DNA from: Paralichthys olivaceus
Lineage: Eukaryota; Chordata; Actinopteri; Pleuronectiformes; Paralichthyidae
Length of the DNA: 64,000 nt
Assembly (NCBI RefSeq): GCF_024713975.1
Contig: NC_091116.1
Span: 4,302,463 to 4,366,462 of the forward strand
Direction of reading: 5' to 3'
Made by a program: the position numbers and the translations under genes. Numbering within the stretch: position 1 is the stretch's first letter; the number at the start of each line of letters is the position of its first letter. This document shows positions 12,420-24,704 of the stretch, in pieces. The notes below the pieces were generated by a model, which saw only the letters and a program-made list of their open reading frames with translations, searched no databases and had not been told where the DNA came from.

Positions 12420-14300
12420 AAAGTTGCAGATGGAGAAGGGATGAATGGAAAAATGTCTTTTTATGCACAAACTATTTAAACTGTCACATTTGTATTGTGG
12501 GACATGATCAACTTAAAAAAATAAGAGAGATAATTAAATGAGTATCGAAACTCGAAAGGAAAGGAATGTATTGAGTGAAAAACATTCTCTGTGAGTCTCT
12601 CTGCTCTTTCTCTTCTCCTCCTCCACTCCTCTCAGTGTGTATCAAGTTGCCCAGAAACAGGCCTGTTAATTGCAGAGAGAGATTACAGTGCGAGTGTGTG
12701 TGAGAGTGTGTGTGTGTGTGTGCTTACATTAGGCCTGTATCTCCACACTATTGGATTGAGATCATGTTGACTGCATTAACACCTACGAACATCTCGGAGC
12801 ACTACAGCACAGGGAGCAGGTCGGGACGCCGCTCACTGTCGGATAATCAGTTTACAGTCGAGCACATCAAGCTCCCCGAGCAATAACTAAAAAAGTTTGT
12901 AGTCAGTGTTTTTCATTCCCGTTTCAAGTTTGGTTTATATATTAGTTTGAATGATTTGCTCAATTGTTGCGATTGTTTCATATACTGCACGTCAATTTTT
13001 TCAGAGGTCAGTCAAGCAATAAACAATTTTCACACCCAAATTCACAACTTTATAAATAATAACTTGCCTGTTTATTGAAAGTGTATTAATATTGAACGTA
13101 ACATGTCTCCAATTCGTGCCAAAGTGCGAGGCCGATAAGATGAACACTTACAAATGTGTGTGGAATTATTAGGAGCACATAGAAGCAAACAGGGAATATA
13201 AATTGTCCTGTGCACAAGTTACTTTGTCAGTTTGTCTCTATCTTTTCTTGACGTTAAGGCCTCATCAAAAACATATACAATGTTAATTCTGCTGCATGGA
13301 AAACAATTAAAAGCATTGACAGTGGCCTCATTTCACGGAGCTCAACACAATTCAGTGTTTTCGGCAAGAAACGTAAGAATTTGATGTTATTAGACACTAA
13401 TAAAATGTATGAGTACATCTAATAGAGAGCTTCAAATCTTCTTGCTCCTCCTTTTCTCCTCACTATTCTATACACAAGAAAAATTAAAAGTTTCAGCTAG
13501 ACTCCGCATCACTCACCTTCATGCGTCAGTCTCTCCCGTGTGTCTGAGTGTCTGGGACGTGTGAGTGTTGCTCGGTCTTGTTGAACAGGTAGAGGTGACC
13601 TCTGGACTTCAGCTGCACCTCTGGAACCGGGGGGGGGGGGGGGGGAAGCAGCTAATCTTTATGGCAGAGGACAGAGTGGAGACACGAGGAGAGATAGACA
13701 AAAGATATGAGGGGGGTGTTGCAAGAGCGGAGAGATACCCGGCAGCTTTATCGGCCTGCTCGTTGTGCCAACGCGTCAACAACTGCACGTATTGTGTGTG
13801 TGGCTTTCAACACACCCGCTGTGAACACTCAGTAACACACTTTCTATACGTTGTGCAACTCATTAATATTTGCGAGTTAAAATACAGCTTGTTCAACTGT
13901 TAGATTTTTACTGCCAGGGATGGAAGGAGTGGAGAAAAAGACACGTGACAAATGTAAAGAAGTCCTTGAGGTCAAAAGTCTATCTTTAAGTTTTATGAGG
14001 TTTAATGTAACTGGGGGTCAAACTGAGATCTTGTTATTCTATAGTATTCCAATTAGATATATATGTGTTTGGTTTGAGATAGAGACTTTTCTCTTTCTTG
14101 CACTTCATCCTTATCTGTATCTTATAAATCCAATTGACTTATTTCCTGTTGTGAAACCTCACTGGCTCATTAATACACATATACAGTGTTGAGCGAGATG
14201 CTACATGATGTACAGGTTTTTTTAAAAAGAATAACAAGTTGGTTATGATAGTTTGGCTCGTTCATCAACACAATTTAATGGAGAAGCTTTGGAAATTCTT
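12420..14300. other. Non-coding stretch
   Basis: No supported exon. It contains a TG run near 12.71 kb and a G homopolymer of about 17 bases near 13629-13645. Confidence 0.5.
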
Positions 14301-14302
14301 TC

Positions 14303-14462
14303 TTAAAGGTCCAGTGTGTAAGATTTAGGTGAAAGGGATCTATTGGCAGAAATGGAATGTAGAATAATCCTCATGATGTTTTCACTGGTTTGTTTCATCT
14401 AAATTGTATGAATTGTAGTTTTCTTTACCCCAGAGAAGACCCTTTATATTCAAATAAGGGGG
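14303..14462 (+). mobile_element. MITE copy B, 3' truncated
   Basis: It starts at a TTAA with AAGGTCCAGTGTGTAAG and shows the typical 'gaaagggatctattggcag', 'cctcatgatgttttcactgg' and 'ttctttaccccagagaagac' landmarks. It then breaks off shortly after 'ctttatattcaaa'. The right inverted end is absent. Confidence 0.8.
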
Positions 14463-14464
14463 CT

Positions 14465-15720
14465 TACGTTGTGGCCCACAGTTGAATCAATGTTAATATT
14501 AAATCCCTGTTATCCTGCTATGTATTATATAGAGTTGTAACTGTCAGGTTTTGCCAAATAACAGACTAACAGGCAAACAAACCCAACTAAAACACAACCT
14601 TTTTGGTGGCGGTAATAAACTGGGGTCCTGATATTAATGTATATATGTTATATTATGTTATGTATGTTATATAAATGACTCATTCGTTCTCAGTTCCTCA
14701 ATTGTGTATGTCTTATTCACCCGATAATATCCCCTTGTGTATTCTATTGTTTTGGATGCTGTTAATATTATCTGAATTATATTATATAATATATAATAAA
14801 ATAGGCATTGAATTTTAGTTGTGGATGGAAAGTTGGCTGATGGTGAACTGAACTCATGCAGTAGTCAAACTGTAGCCTCTCTCTCTCTCTCTCTCTCTCT
14901 CAGCATTAGCCATATAACTGATGCCATAACCATTATGTGGTCTGTGGGTTCCTCTCACTTTCTTCACCTCTCAATTTTTTTTTTTTTTCATGCTCCTCTC
15001 TGTCTACGTCTCTCTCTCTTTTGGTTTGTCAGGACACAGGGAGCTGTGGTCAGAGGGAATTGTGGGAGGAAGAGGCAGAGAAACAAACACCACATCCCGA
15101 TGTGGTTAATGTCAAATCTGCCTCGTTATCAACATATACCCTCTGTTTTCATCTGCGTCTGTGTGTGTGTGTCTGTGTGTGTGTGTGTCTCACACACCAT
15201 ATTAGAATGAGTTGGTGTACAACCCTAGAGACTCCTGACACTTCACAGACATTTGGAGAGCACTGTACATTCATAAAAACCTTTGGTTTATTACAACCTC
15301 ACAGGAACGATAGTCACAATGTTTGTCGGGATTCAAACCCTACAATAAGAAACAGAAACTCAATGTTTCATTTAAAAAAATTAAAGCGGAATTCATCAAA
15401 CTTTCCAATGCAGGATAATAACTAGTGCTGGTATTGATATTCACTGGATCCTGTCTTTGACTTGATGTTTCTTCTGGCAGCTCCATCACACCAAAGAACT
15501 ATCACAAGGTAGCACCATAAAACAAACTTTATGGTGAAAGCTTTCAGTGAAATCACAACATAATGTTAACTTGGCACACACTGAACCTGGATTTGGATTA
15601 CAATGTTAAAATGGTTTATCACTTTAGAGTCAATTCCAAAAACACAGGAGCCTCCAGGGGCCATGTTCTTTTCTTGACTTCATGCACCTTAACCGTTGAC
15701 AACTAGTTTTTTTTATTTCA
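14465..15720. other. Non-coding stretch
   Basis: AT-rich sequence, a TC run at about 14876-14900 and a TG run near 15165-15190. No exon is supported. Confidence 0.5.
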
Positions 15721-15724
15721 TTCA

Positions 15725-16680
15725 CCCTTGTGTGGTGTTCGGGTCTGTGGGACCCGTTTTCAATGTTTGCTAAAATCAAAAGAACATATTTTCAATTACT
15801 ATACACTGTACACCCCCCCTACACATCTATATTACATATATGGTATTTATTTGCATATTTTGGTGTTCTTGTCCTTGCTGGAGTTTTCAAATCCAAAGGG
15901 GAATCCACAGTGTGGGATTTAGAAACTGGCAGATAACTTTTCGGCGCAACACTGTCTCTGGAAAACGTCCAGATTATTTCCAGAATCATCTGCCCCCCCC
16001 TATTTTACAACCCTGGGCCTAATGTCAGTGTTGATGAGCAGTCATTTGAGGGCCGCTGCCCCTTCAGGCAGTGCATACCGTCTAAACCCGCAATATACAG
16101 ACTCAAGATCTTGTCTGCCTGTGATGCTGCTTCATCATATGCATGGAACTTGCAAGTGTATACAAGAAAGCCAGATGGAGCAGCTCCTGAGAAGAACCAA
16201 GGATGAGAGTTGTCCTAGACACAAGGACTCAGCGGACACAACACACACACAGTAAAACTGTGCCCCTCATGTATTGTATAGGCTGGCATATAGGCTTTAT
16301 GTTCAATGGGGCTGATATGTTAATTGTTTAGACAGACATGAGTGTGTTCAATTTCTAAGTTCCAAGAAATAAAGATCAACAGTGATCAAAAACCTTTCCA
16401 ACCATATCTTGATTGTAATTGATGTTTCTTTTTTTAATTGCATTTTGTCACAAAAAACAAATAGCACTTTTATTCATAAATTTGATTTAACAGGGGTAAA
16501 TGATAAATATTAACCATATATACTGTCTATATTGCTTGTAATGGGGATAAAGTAAACATCTCGTAAGTATTTTTATCTAAATTGTTATAGCTGTATTGAT
16601 TGAAAGACCCAATAATGCGGTGGGTCCACCAGACCCGCGAACATTGGCTGAGTGACAAAAACATGAACACCACACAAGGA
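15725..16680 (+). mobile_element. Decayed, internally deleted piggyBac-type transposon
   Basis: The left end CCCTTGTGTGGTGTTC is repeated inverted at the right end (GAACACCACACAAGGA). The right end abuts TTAA (16681-16684) and the left end abuts TTCA, a likely decayed TTAA. Between them, 16023-16240 translates to a piggyBac DDE-transposase piece: VDEQSFEGRCPFRQ, then IPSKPAIYRLKILSACDA, then SSYAWNLQVYTRKPDGAAPE and KNQG. It resembles the VDEQ...GRCPFRQYIPSKPAKYG region of PGBD4-like transposases. A frameshift follows KNQG, and the rest of the transposase is missing, so the element cannot encode a functional enzyme. Confidence 0.88.
16023..16240 (+). pseudogene. piggyBac transposase fragment
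   Basis: Only a central slice of the catalytic domain remains. It includes the VDEQ motif, whose Asp belongs to the catalytic set in this family. The frame closes at a TGA after KNQG and resumes in another frame (MRVVLDTR), as expected from a one-base deletion. Confidence 0.85.
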
Positions 16681-16689
16681 TTAAAGTCA

Positions 16690-18420
16690 AAGTGAAAGTT
16701 TGACCAAATTTGGAAAAATTCCCTCAAGGTATTCTCAACAGGAAATAACTAAGAATGTGGAAAAACAGTGACTAAATGTGACAAGCAGTGGTTTAGAGTT
16801 TATTTTAAAGGCCACTGAATAAATAATAACGCTAATAATAATAGAATAAATAACAAACTAATTCATATGGAGTAAACCACAGGGCACAGTGTTAAGTATG
16901 GACATGGTCCAAGGCTGTATTGTATATTTTTGCATAATTTAGAATGAGGTTTTTCTTAATTGTGGAACATAAGGCAGAAGTTCTCGTCTCAGGTGTTCTT
17001 CATCTCTAAACTTCACCTTGGGAATTTTGTTCTCCAATATTTAAAGACTAGGGGAAAAGGTTCCTTGAGCTACCTTGAGTTAATTACCTTGGTTTCTAAC
17101 AGAACCAGAAAGAGACAAATGTTGCGTGTGTCAGTGTGCAGCGAGAGAGCTGCGGTGACTCTGGCTCTGTTGTTCCAGGTCTATCAAATTCCCTGAGTAA
17201 AATAAATATAGTCTGCTGTTTACCTGATCCAAACAATTCCACTGAATATGTCAGATTAAGTGGGTCCCCGAAGCCAACCAGTGGTATCGATCATTTATAT
17301 GTAATCGGGTGTAATTTACAATCAAAAGCCAGTTAAACTCTGTGTTATCAGGGATCCGCCTGCTACTAAACACAAAGCAGAAAGACAGGAATATGAGACG
17401 TTTTTTATTTATCCTCCCTGGTGTCTCTAAGCACTTTTGCAGTTTACAGTTACAGTCGACTTCTAACAAGCCAATTAAAAGAGGAACTGGCAGACACACA
17501 CCATCCTCTCTCTCTCTTTCCCTCTCTCTCAGACGCACAAACACTTTCCACTTGTCTCTTGTTTGAAATGGGTGCAGGCAAACATATAGACATCCCTCTC
17601 TCTCTCCCTTTCTCTCTCGGTCATCTTCTATCTCGCACGCCCTCCATCTCTCTCAATTACTCCCCGCCAACACACACACACACAGAGCACACCCCACCCC
17701 CATCCCCATCTGTGAGAGATTCAATTGGATTGGAAGCTAATCAATCACCGCGAGTATCGAGCCGTGATTGGATTTGGCCCGGGCTGACTGGGTGAGGTGG
17801 GTGGGCGGAAGGGGGGGCCAGTTTGATTTTAGCTCTGCTCCAATGAAGGTAGATCTGATGTATTATTACTATAGACGTACAGACACTGTGTGTGTGTGTG
17901 TATGTGTGTGTGTGTGTGTGAGATTGTGGTTGACATGTGTCATGGTTTGAGGTTTGAAACTCTGCCAGCTCTGACTGATGTCTGCACAAGTCCAGCACTG
18001 CAAATCTGTCACATAGAGATGCACTGTACTCTCTGTGTGTCGCGTTACATTTCACATTTCAAATATTAAGCTCATTTGATCCAGAACGAGTGTGACAGCA
18101 GAAACAAAAGTAATTTCTGCGTCGCAAACATTCCAAGAGGGAGGAGAACAATGTAGAACAATGTGGAAAAGTTAAAATTGACTTCTTTAGCCAGTTTTTC
18201 TTTCCCACAAATTGTATGGTCACAAAACTGCAAGGTCAACAGATGTCAGATGTGGTAGAAAAGCTACACTCAAATTTGACTTTGACATATTTCCAAGTTT
18301 TCCTCACTACAATGATCAAGCTTTCACTTTTTCGTCAATTGTGTTGAGTTTATTCATGTTCATGTTAAAAGTTTAGTTCATGTGTAGTCATGTGTGTTTT
18401 GAGCACTCCATGTTGAGTTA
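16690..18420. other. Non-coding stretch
   Basis: Low-complexity CT (17.50-17.62 kb), CA (17.67 kb) and TG (17.89-17.92 kb) DNA. No exon is supported. Confidence 0.5.
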
Positions 18421-18432
18421 AACTTCACTCAT

Positions 18433-18839
18433 GTCTAGTCTCGTCGTGCAATTCCTGTTTTATTTTGTACTCACCTTTTCCCTCCCTGACTTCCTCCCTT
18501 TGTGTGATTTTCCCGCCTTGGTGATCGTCTTCCCCGCCCCTGATTGGTTTCACCTGTCTCCCCCTTCCTCATGTATAAAAAGCCCTCGTCTCCCTTTGTC
18601 CTGTGCCAGTTCCTCTTGTTCTGTCCATGAGAGTACTGCTGCCAAGTTTGTGTGCTTTATCAAGTTTAAGATCTTTTGTTTGTTTCGCCATTTTGCAAGT
18701 GTTTTGTTACTTTTGATCCTCCGAGAGAGCGCCTTTTGTTTGTGCACCTTTTTGACTAGAAATAAACCTTTGCTATATTCACTACCTGCATCGAGTCGTG
18801 CATTTGAGTCCACCAGCGTTCGTGTCTGAGGTCGTTACA
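18433..18839 (+). mobile_element. Probable solo LTR, termini uncertain
   Basis: The segment has an LTR-like order: pyrimidine-rich U3-like sequence, a TATAAAAAG box near 18574, then a polyadenylation signal (AATAAA near 18761) and a terminal region ending GTTACA near 18839. A TG start can be placed at 18433. No matching target duplication was found at these ends, so the boundaries are provisional. Confidence 0.5.
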
Positions 18840-19282
18840 ATTTCTTTTTTGCCAAGTTCATGTTTCCCATACAACTTAAGATCATCTCCTCCAAAGCAGC
18901 ACATATCAAATGATCCAGAAGAACTATGAAACTGACCTGAAGTTAAGATAGTTTTGTCGGATATTGTTTCCAAGGTCAAATTGAACCACTGAACCCAATG
19001 ATTAGCAACAAGAGCTATGAAGTCCTTCAACAACTCAGAACTGTAGACGTTAATATTTACATTTCTGTGGATCGGTACTAAATCTGATGATCTGCGTAAA
19101 GTGGTTGTATGCCGCATAACAAGTACTGAGTTAGGATTGTTTTGTAAAACGATTGATTCTAAAGTTTGAAATTAAAATGTTCAATACTGATGTGGGGAAG
19201 AGTAGAAAAACATGAAGGTATCGCGTATAAGTACTGCATGTAAACATTAGAAATACGAACACATAAGCGTCAGAAGAAATAC

Positions 19283-19644
19283 TTAAAGGTCCAGTGGGTA
19301 AGATTTAGGTGAAAGGAAACTATTGGCAGAAATCTAATGTAGAATAATCCTCATGATATTTTCACTAGCTTGTTTCATCTAAATTGTATGAATTGTAATT
19401 TTCTTTACCCCAGAAAAGACCCTTTATATTTAAAAACTTTGTATTTACATCGAGGGGGTCCTCTCTACGGAGGCCGCCATGTTTTTTACATTAGTCCAGA
19501 CTGGACAAATAAACACCTTTTGAGTTGTTATGACAATTAAAGGCTACCACAGTTTCTTTTTCATGTTTGGGAGAAGAGGGTGAGGTGAGGGGTGTTCAGC
19601 TGCAACATGCAACTTCAACACTAGATATCACACTGTACCTTTAA
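19283..19644 (+). mobile_element. MITE copy C, full length
   Basis: It is bounded by TTAA on both sides, with inverted ends AAGGTCCAGTGGGTAAG and CACTGTACCTT. The internal body is the family consensus seen in copies F and G, including 'ggaggccgccatgtttttta' and the GGGTGAGGTGAGGGG block. Length is about 362 bases, with no coding capacity. Confidence 0.88.
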
Positions 19645-19649
19645 GATCT

Positions 19650-21160
19650 AAATGTGCACAGTATTTATGACCTTGACTGCAGCCAGACAGATGTATTGGC
19701 TTCACTTTTTGGAAATACTATTTGTTCCTTCTTTAAATATAATCAATGACATGCATCCAGCAACAAATAACACTTCATCCTTGATGATAACATTGTCAGG
19801 CGTTCACCTGTCCTTCTGAGGGAGCGACAGTCACTCACATGATCCCAAGAAGTCACTTGTCAGAAACATATGAAGTGTTCAATGAGTATATCAGTATAAG
19901 GCTATACATCGGGAGGATGAAGTCATATTTAGTGAAACTCTAGTTATTTCTGGTTATTATTCTCTTCCGGCATCGTTTCGCCCTGTGTCTCTGTCACTCT
20001 GTGGAAGTCTGCACTCCAAGTAAACTGAGATTTATCCTCCTTAGAAAAACTCTTTTAGAAATGACAACCAACACACACACATACACACAAGAGTCCTTGC
20101 CAGTGTGTATGAATGATGGCTGCATTAGGTCTGTAAAGAACCTCCTCTATGACAGTTATGATGGTAAAGCATCTCAATCTCTATCTATCTCTCTCCCTTA
20201 CACACACACACACCAAAGAACTCACTTTAAAACTCCATTAAAAGTGGAATTACGGTTCCGAAAAAATTTAAATCAGCTGGGTGATATGATCATTATTTTT
20301 CCCAAAAAATGGTGTTGTTACACATGTGTCTATATACTTATACACACACACACATATTCTGGAAGTTCTGACACCAGTGGCAAGCTGTAGCCACAGATAA
20401 TGCTGTAAGGAGCTGGTCAATACTAATTCACTTACCCTAACCTGCTTAGCACTGACCAGTCACTCTGCATGTGTGTGTCTGTGTAAGTGAGAGAGGAAGG
20501 AGTGTGTTTGTATGTTTTCCTTTTCTGTTCAGTGTGTGTATGTGACAAAGTGTGAGCACAGTGTGTGTGTGTGTGTGTGTGTGTAACCCATTTAGCGCTC
20601 CCCATACATATTTCTTTGCTGTAACACGAGGAGCAGCTGTAGACCAGATCGATAGAAATGTTTCTTTGTTAATGAAGATGTGTGTGTGTCCATCGCGTGC
20701 GTGTGGTGATGGGGGTGGGGGGGGGGGGGTGGGCACTTAAGCTGACCACTGCGTCTGACCACAGTGGTCAGTCGGTGGACAATTTATACAGCCCGCAAAA
20801 ATTCCCCCACCACCAACACACACTCACACAGACACACACAGGGACGTAGTGTTGTCGTTCCAGGTCAAGGGCATCTGCCTTAAGTACAATCCCTTGACAA
20901 TATTCCACTTGTATAGTAAAAACAGTACACAAACACACTATAAAATACAAAATAATAATGATAATGTAGTGGAAGTGTAATTCCAAATCTGCTTTTCTGT
21001 TGGATTATTTGACTTTTTTATTATAACAACTTTTAAAAACTCTTGACAACAGCATAAAATATATAAATTCATAAACAGAATCTTTGCTTTTGTTTTATAA
21101 GTAAACTACATCTCCTATAGATGCTATATTAAGATGGAAACACATCAACAGCAGCAGAAG
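19650..21160. other. Non-coding stretch
   Basis: CA/TG-rich microsatellites near 20.06, 20.33, 20.56 and 20.81 kb, and a G run near 20.72 kb. No exon is supported. Confidence 0.5.
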
Positions 21161-21169
21161 TGAATTTCA

Positions 21170-21385
21170 CTTCATATCCAAACCATCTTCATCTACATGA
21201 GTTTCTTGAATCCAGTCGAACATATTTGTGGTGTGGTCAAACGGGAGATTGGCAGCGTGAATGTGCAGCTGACAGATCTGCGGAGATGATGTGATGCAGT
21301 CATGGAGCAGAACCTCAGAGGGAACATTTCCAACGTCTGGTTGAATCCATGCCGCAAAGAACAACCCCATCCAACCCTTTTGTTG
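21170..21385 (+). pseudogene. Tc1/mariner transposase C-terminal remnant
   Basis: The plus strand reads, with stops and shifts, as VVKREIGS-like, then VNVQLTDLRR, then CDAVMEQNLRGNISN. This resembles the C-terminal part of Tc1-family transposases of fish (consensus like EHLWDVVKREI...VQLTNLQQLCDAIM). No terminal repeats were located. Confidence 0.6.
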
Positions 21386-21639
21386 CATGTTTCACTTCAT
21401 TAGTTTGGTTATTTGATCGGGAAAGTGCTCAAAAATGAACAAACAAAATCGTGTCAAGTATAAGCTAAATTCAAAAAGTAAAATAAAACGACCAATCTCT
21501 TGTAACTAATCAAACAATACAATAAAACACTAATATTCAATGCAAAGCCACAGATAAGCATGCAAACTAAATCACATGAGATAAAGTGGAATAATTACAT
21601 ATGATGGCAAGTTTGGATTGATTTAAATTAAGCCATGTC

Positions 21640-21881
21640 TTAAAGGTTCAGTAGGAAGAACTTAGTGCTATCCTGGCTATCCTGCCTACTGTAAAAAAAA
21701 AAACATGGCGGCCTCTCCCTAGAGAGGACCCTATAGTATTTAAATATGAAGGGCTCATTCTAGAGTAAAGAAAACCAACTTGTATAATTAAGATGATGTG
21801 AAAAACATCACTAGAATTATTACATATTCAATTTTTGCTAATAGATCCGTTTCACCTAAATCTTACACACTGTACCTTTAA
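21640..21881 (-). mobile_element. MITE copy D, inverted
   Basis: TTAA is present at both ends. The right side reads as the reverse complement of the family's left end (TTTCACCTAAATCTTACACA and CTGTACCTTTAA). The internal 'aaacatggcggcctc' block is the reverse of the 'ggccgccatgtttt' seen in other copies. It is shorter than full length at about 242 bases. Confidence 0.82.
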
Positions 21882-21884
21882 GTT

Positions 21885-24475
21885 CATATTTAAATTTCAG
21901 GTAGTTACAATTGTTTCTTAAATCAACACTATTCCAGTTGGTGGCTCTGACTGTTTGCCCAAACTTGCTACGTCTGTACAAGTTGATCTACGTCTCGCTG
22001 TTTGATGAGTGTATATCCAGACAGACTGACAGGGAGGTGAAGGGGCTGATGGGATGTGTTTGTGACTTCCAATCAACTCGATCCCCTTCCTCTATACCAT
22101 CATCATATCTCTTACTGACAGTCTGTGCAGCTTCATTAGCATATCTAATTCATACATCGCTCACATAAAGTGATGAGTATGCATGAATCCTCTGGGTCAA
22201 TATTTCATTTATGCTTGATTTGCACAATCACCGTGTTTGTGTGAGAATGGCAGATGCGCATGGGTAGTGTGTGTGTGGGTGTAGTCATGTTGGTGAGATA
22301 AGAGGACAGTTAATGATTAAAGTGTGATTAGATTTGGAGCAGGAACACGGTGGATGTGTTAATGCAGCAGGTTGGAGTTCAGAGTTTAAAGGACAAAGTC
22401 ACACTTGGTCGAAGCAGCACTAATTTATCAACACCATAAATCTTTGCTGGTCCTTCATATTTCTTTGGAGAGAAGCAAGGGAACAATATTCCTACCCACG
22501 TTTGCACTTTTGTGATTTTGTGATTAGAAACAACGTGCAAGTCTTGTCCTCACTCACAAGGATTGCAGTATACAAATACAAATACGTTTTTACTGAATCT
22601 AGAAAGTATAGAACAGAGTAAAGAGGGTCACGAGGTGGGAGTTCAAATAAAAGTTTGCGGGAGCCTCAACTGGAAAGCAAATGTTAAACAGTAGCTCATC
22701 TAGAGGAAATAAGAAATGTCTGTAATTGTTATTATAATGGATTAAATGCATTTGAAGTACATTTGAGTTTTTTCATTTTTACATGGTAGCATACTAATAT
22801 TTGCTAATCAGCAAAATACATCAAAGCCTAAGCTAATGGTCCTCATTTGTTTCGCATGAATATGAACACTAAAATCATTTTTTATCCCAAACTAAATTTT
22901 GACCTGATGCCGTCAGTTCAATTGCCATGCTAGCTGATCAAAATGTGCCGAAACATTGGCTAGGTTCTCAAGACCTGTGATAAAGGAATTGGGGTGATGT
23001 TGTCGGAAGGGATTTATCGGCGTAACCGAAGATAGACCTCTGATTTCTGATTTGCATTTGCCAAACCAACGGTAAATGAGCTGGCTTACGCATTCAGCAT
23101 TCTAGCCATCCTATCATAGGTTAGCTAAAAGACAGACACCTGTCCCTCTGCCAAACCTTTCTGAATATTTAAAAACGGAATGCATCGGCTGTCAACTTTT
23201 TATTTTAACTGTATTCATATGCAGGTGGCTGTTGATAGAGATCAACCAAAATGTTGTCTGGAACTAAAACACGGACAAGAAGTATGCTTTTTGGGTTTGA
23301 CTCGTGATAAAAGAAACTACTCAGACTGTAAACGTGTACAGTTAATGGAAGAAGATATTGGCTCTTGCCCCAGAGGTTACACAACAGACGAGAGCTGATG
23401 GGTGCCAAGATTTCTTCAACTGCGATTATTATAGGGGTTATAGAACCAAGGAGAAATTCTGAACCGAAGGATGAATATTACTGCACCCTAAAAAAAACTA
23501 GCATTCATGTTTTCATTGTTTCGTTCAATGGACCCAAATATCAGTGAGATTTAAGAAAGCACAAAGAGAACCAATAAGCAAGAGCAGTCATTTGCCGTCC
23601 TCTTTTCCTTTTTTACCCATCCATCCCTGCTTCCCTTACATGATATGCCACGTTGGTTGTAATGTGTATGTATGTGTGTGCGGGACAGTCTCCATTGATC
23701 CCCTGTCATCCTGATCGCATTACAACCCCCCTCCGATTAGATCTACATTTTTAATTTTCCTCCATGGATGACAAAAAAGACATGAGTGCAGGATGGAGCG
23801 ATGGAGGAATGAGAGGAGAATTCTAGATGTGGAGGACTTGAACGGGTCATTTGAGGTCAGCTCGGTGGCGGCGGGGGGGGGGGGGGGGGTAAATGAAGAG
23901 AGGGTTGTCGGTCTGATGGACAGCATATCTTACCATCAGCTGAGTTTACAGCTTCACACTGTTAGTTTTACATGTTTTAGTCTATTAATTATCCAACACC
24001 TTCACGTTACCTACCTAACATTAACATTTAAAAAAAACAAGATACTTTAATTTCTTAACATGACCCAATTTAAGAATTTGTCGGCCCTATTGGTCATCAT
24101 TGTGTCTTTAACTATTCTAAAATCATTTGTCCGCCGCTGCTGGATGTTTCGTGTTCCGTCTTTTGAATCAGCGGCGACGCGAGCAGTTGGTGTGTCGATT
24201 GAAAATGCTTTACAGGGGACGTAAAAAAGGCGATAGGACATGGATAAAGGCATAGGAAAATAAAAATAGAAAGCATAACTAAATTGTGTAATCGAGACTT
24301 ACAGTAAAAGAATGAAGAGCCCTATTTTGAATTTAATTTAAACACAATGGCGAACAGCAGTTGAGGAAATCGTTTCTTTCACATACAGTGTGTGGTGCAC
24401 TGAAACTAGATGCTTCTTCTGATTTGGACCATGTGGACAGAAAGCTGACCTTCAGACTATTTGAGGAGTGTTACG
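21885..24475. other. Non-coding stretch
   Basis: No supported exon on either strand. A G-rich run lies near 23870-23890. The open frames are short, with no recognisable domains. Confidence 0.5.
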
Positions 24476-24479
24476 GTCA

Positions 24480-24700
24480 ATGGTCTGTACTTATGTAGTA
24501 CTAATCTAGTCTTGATGACCTATAAAAGTACTTTACAGAACAGTTTTGCCATCCACCCATTCACTCACACATTGCATCCATGTGCAGCACTTTTCTCTTC
24601 AATTTGGGGTTCAGCATCTTGCCCCATTGTATTTGGGCATGTGGAAAGAGGATGATAGAGAAAGGGAATCAAACCACTGATCTTCTGGACAGACAAACGT
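24480..24700 (+). repeat. Dispersed repeat, related to 9735-9915
   Basis: It contains 'ctagtcttgatgacc', 'gtactttacagaacag', 'ttgccatccacccattcact' and 'caatttggggttcagcatct'. The last phrase is characteristic of the 3' body of a common fish SINE. Confidence 0.6.
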
Positions 24701-24704
24701 AACC

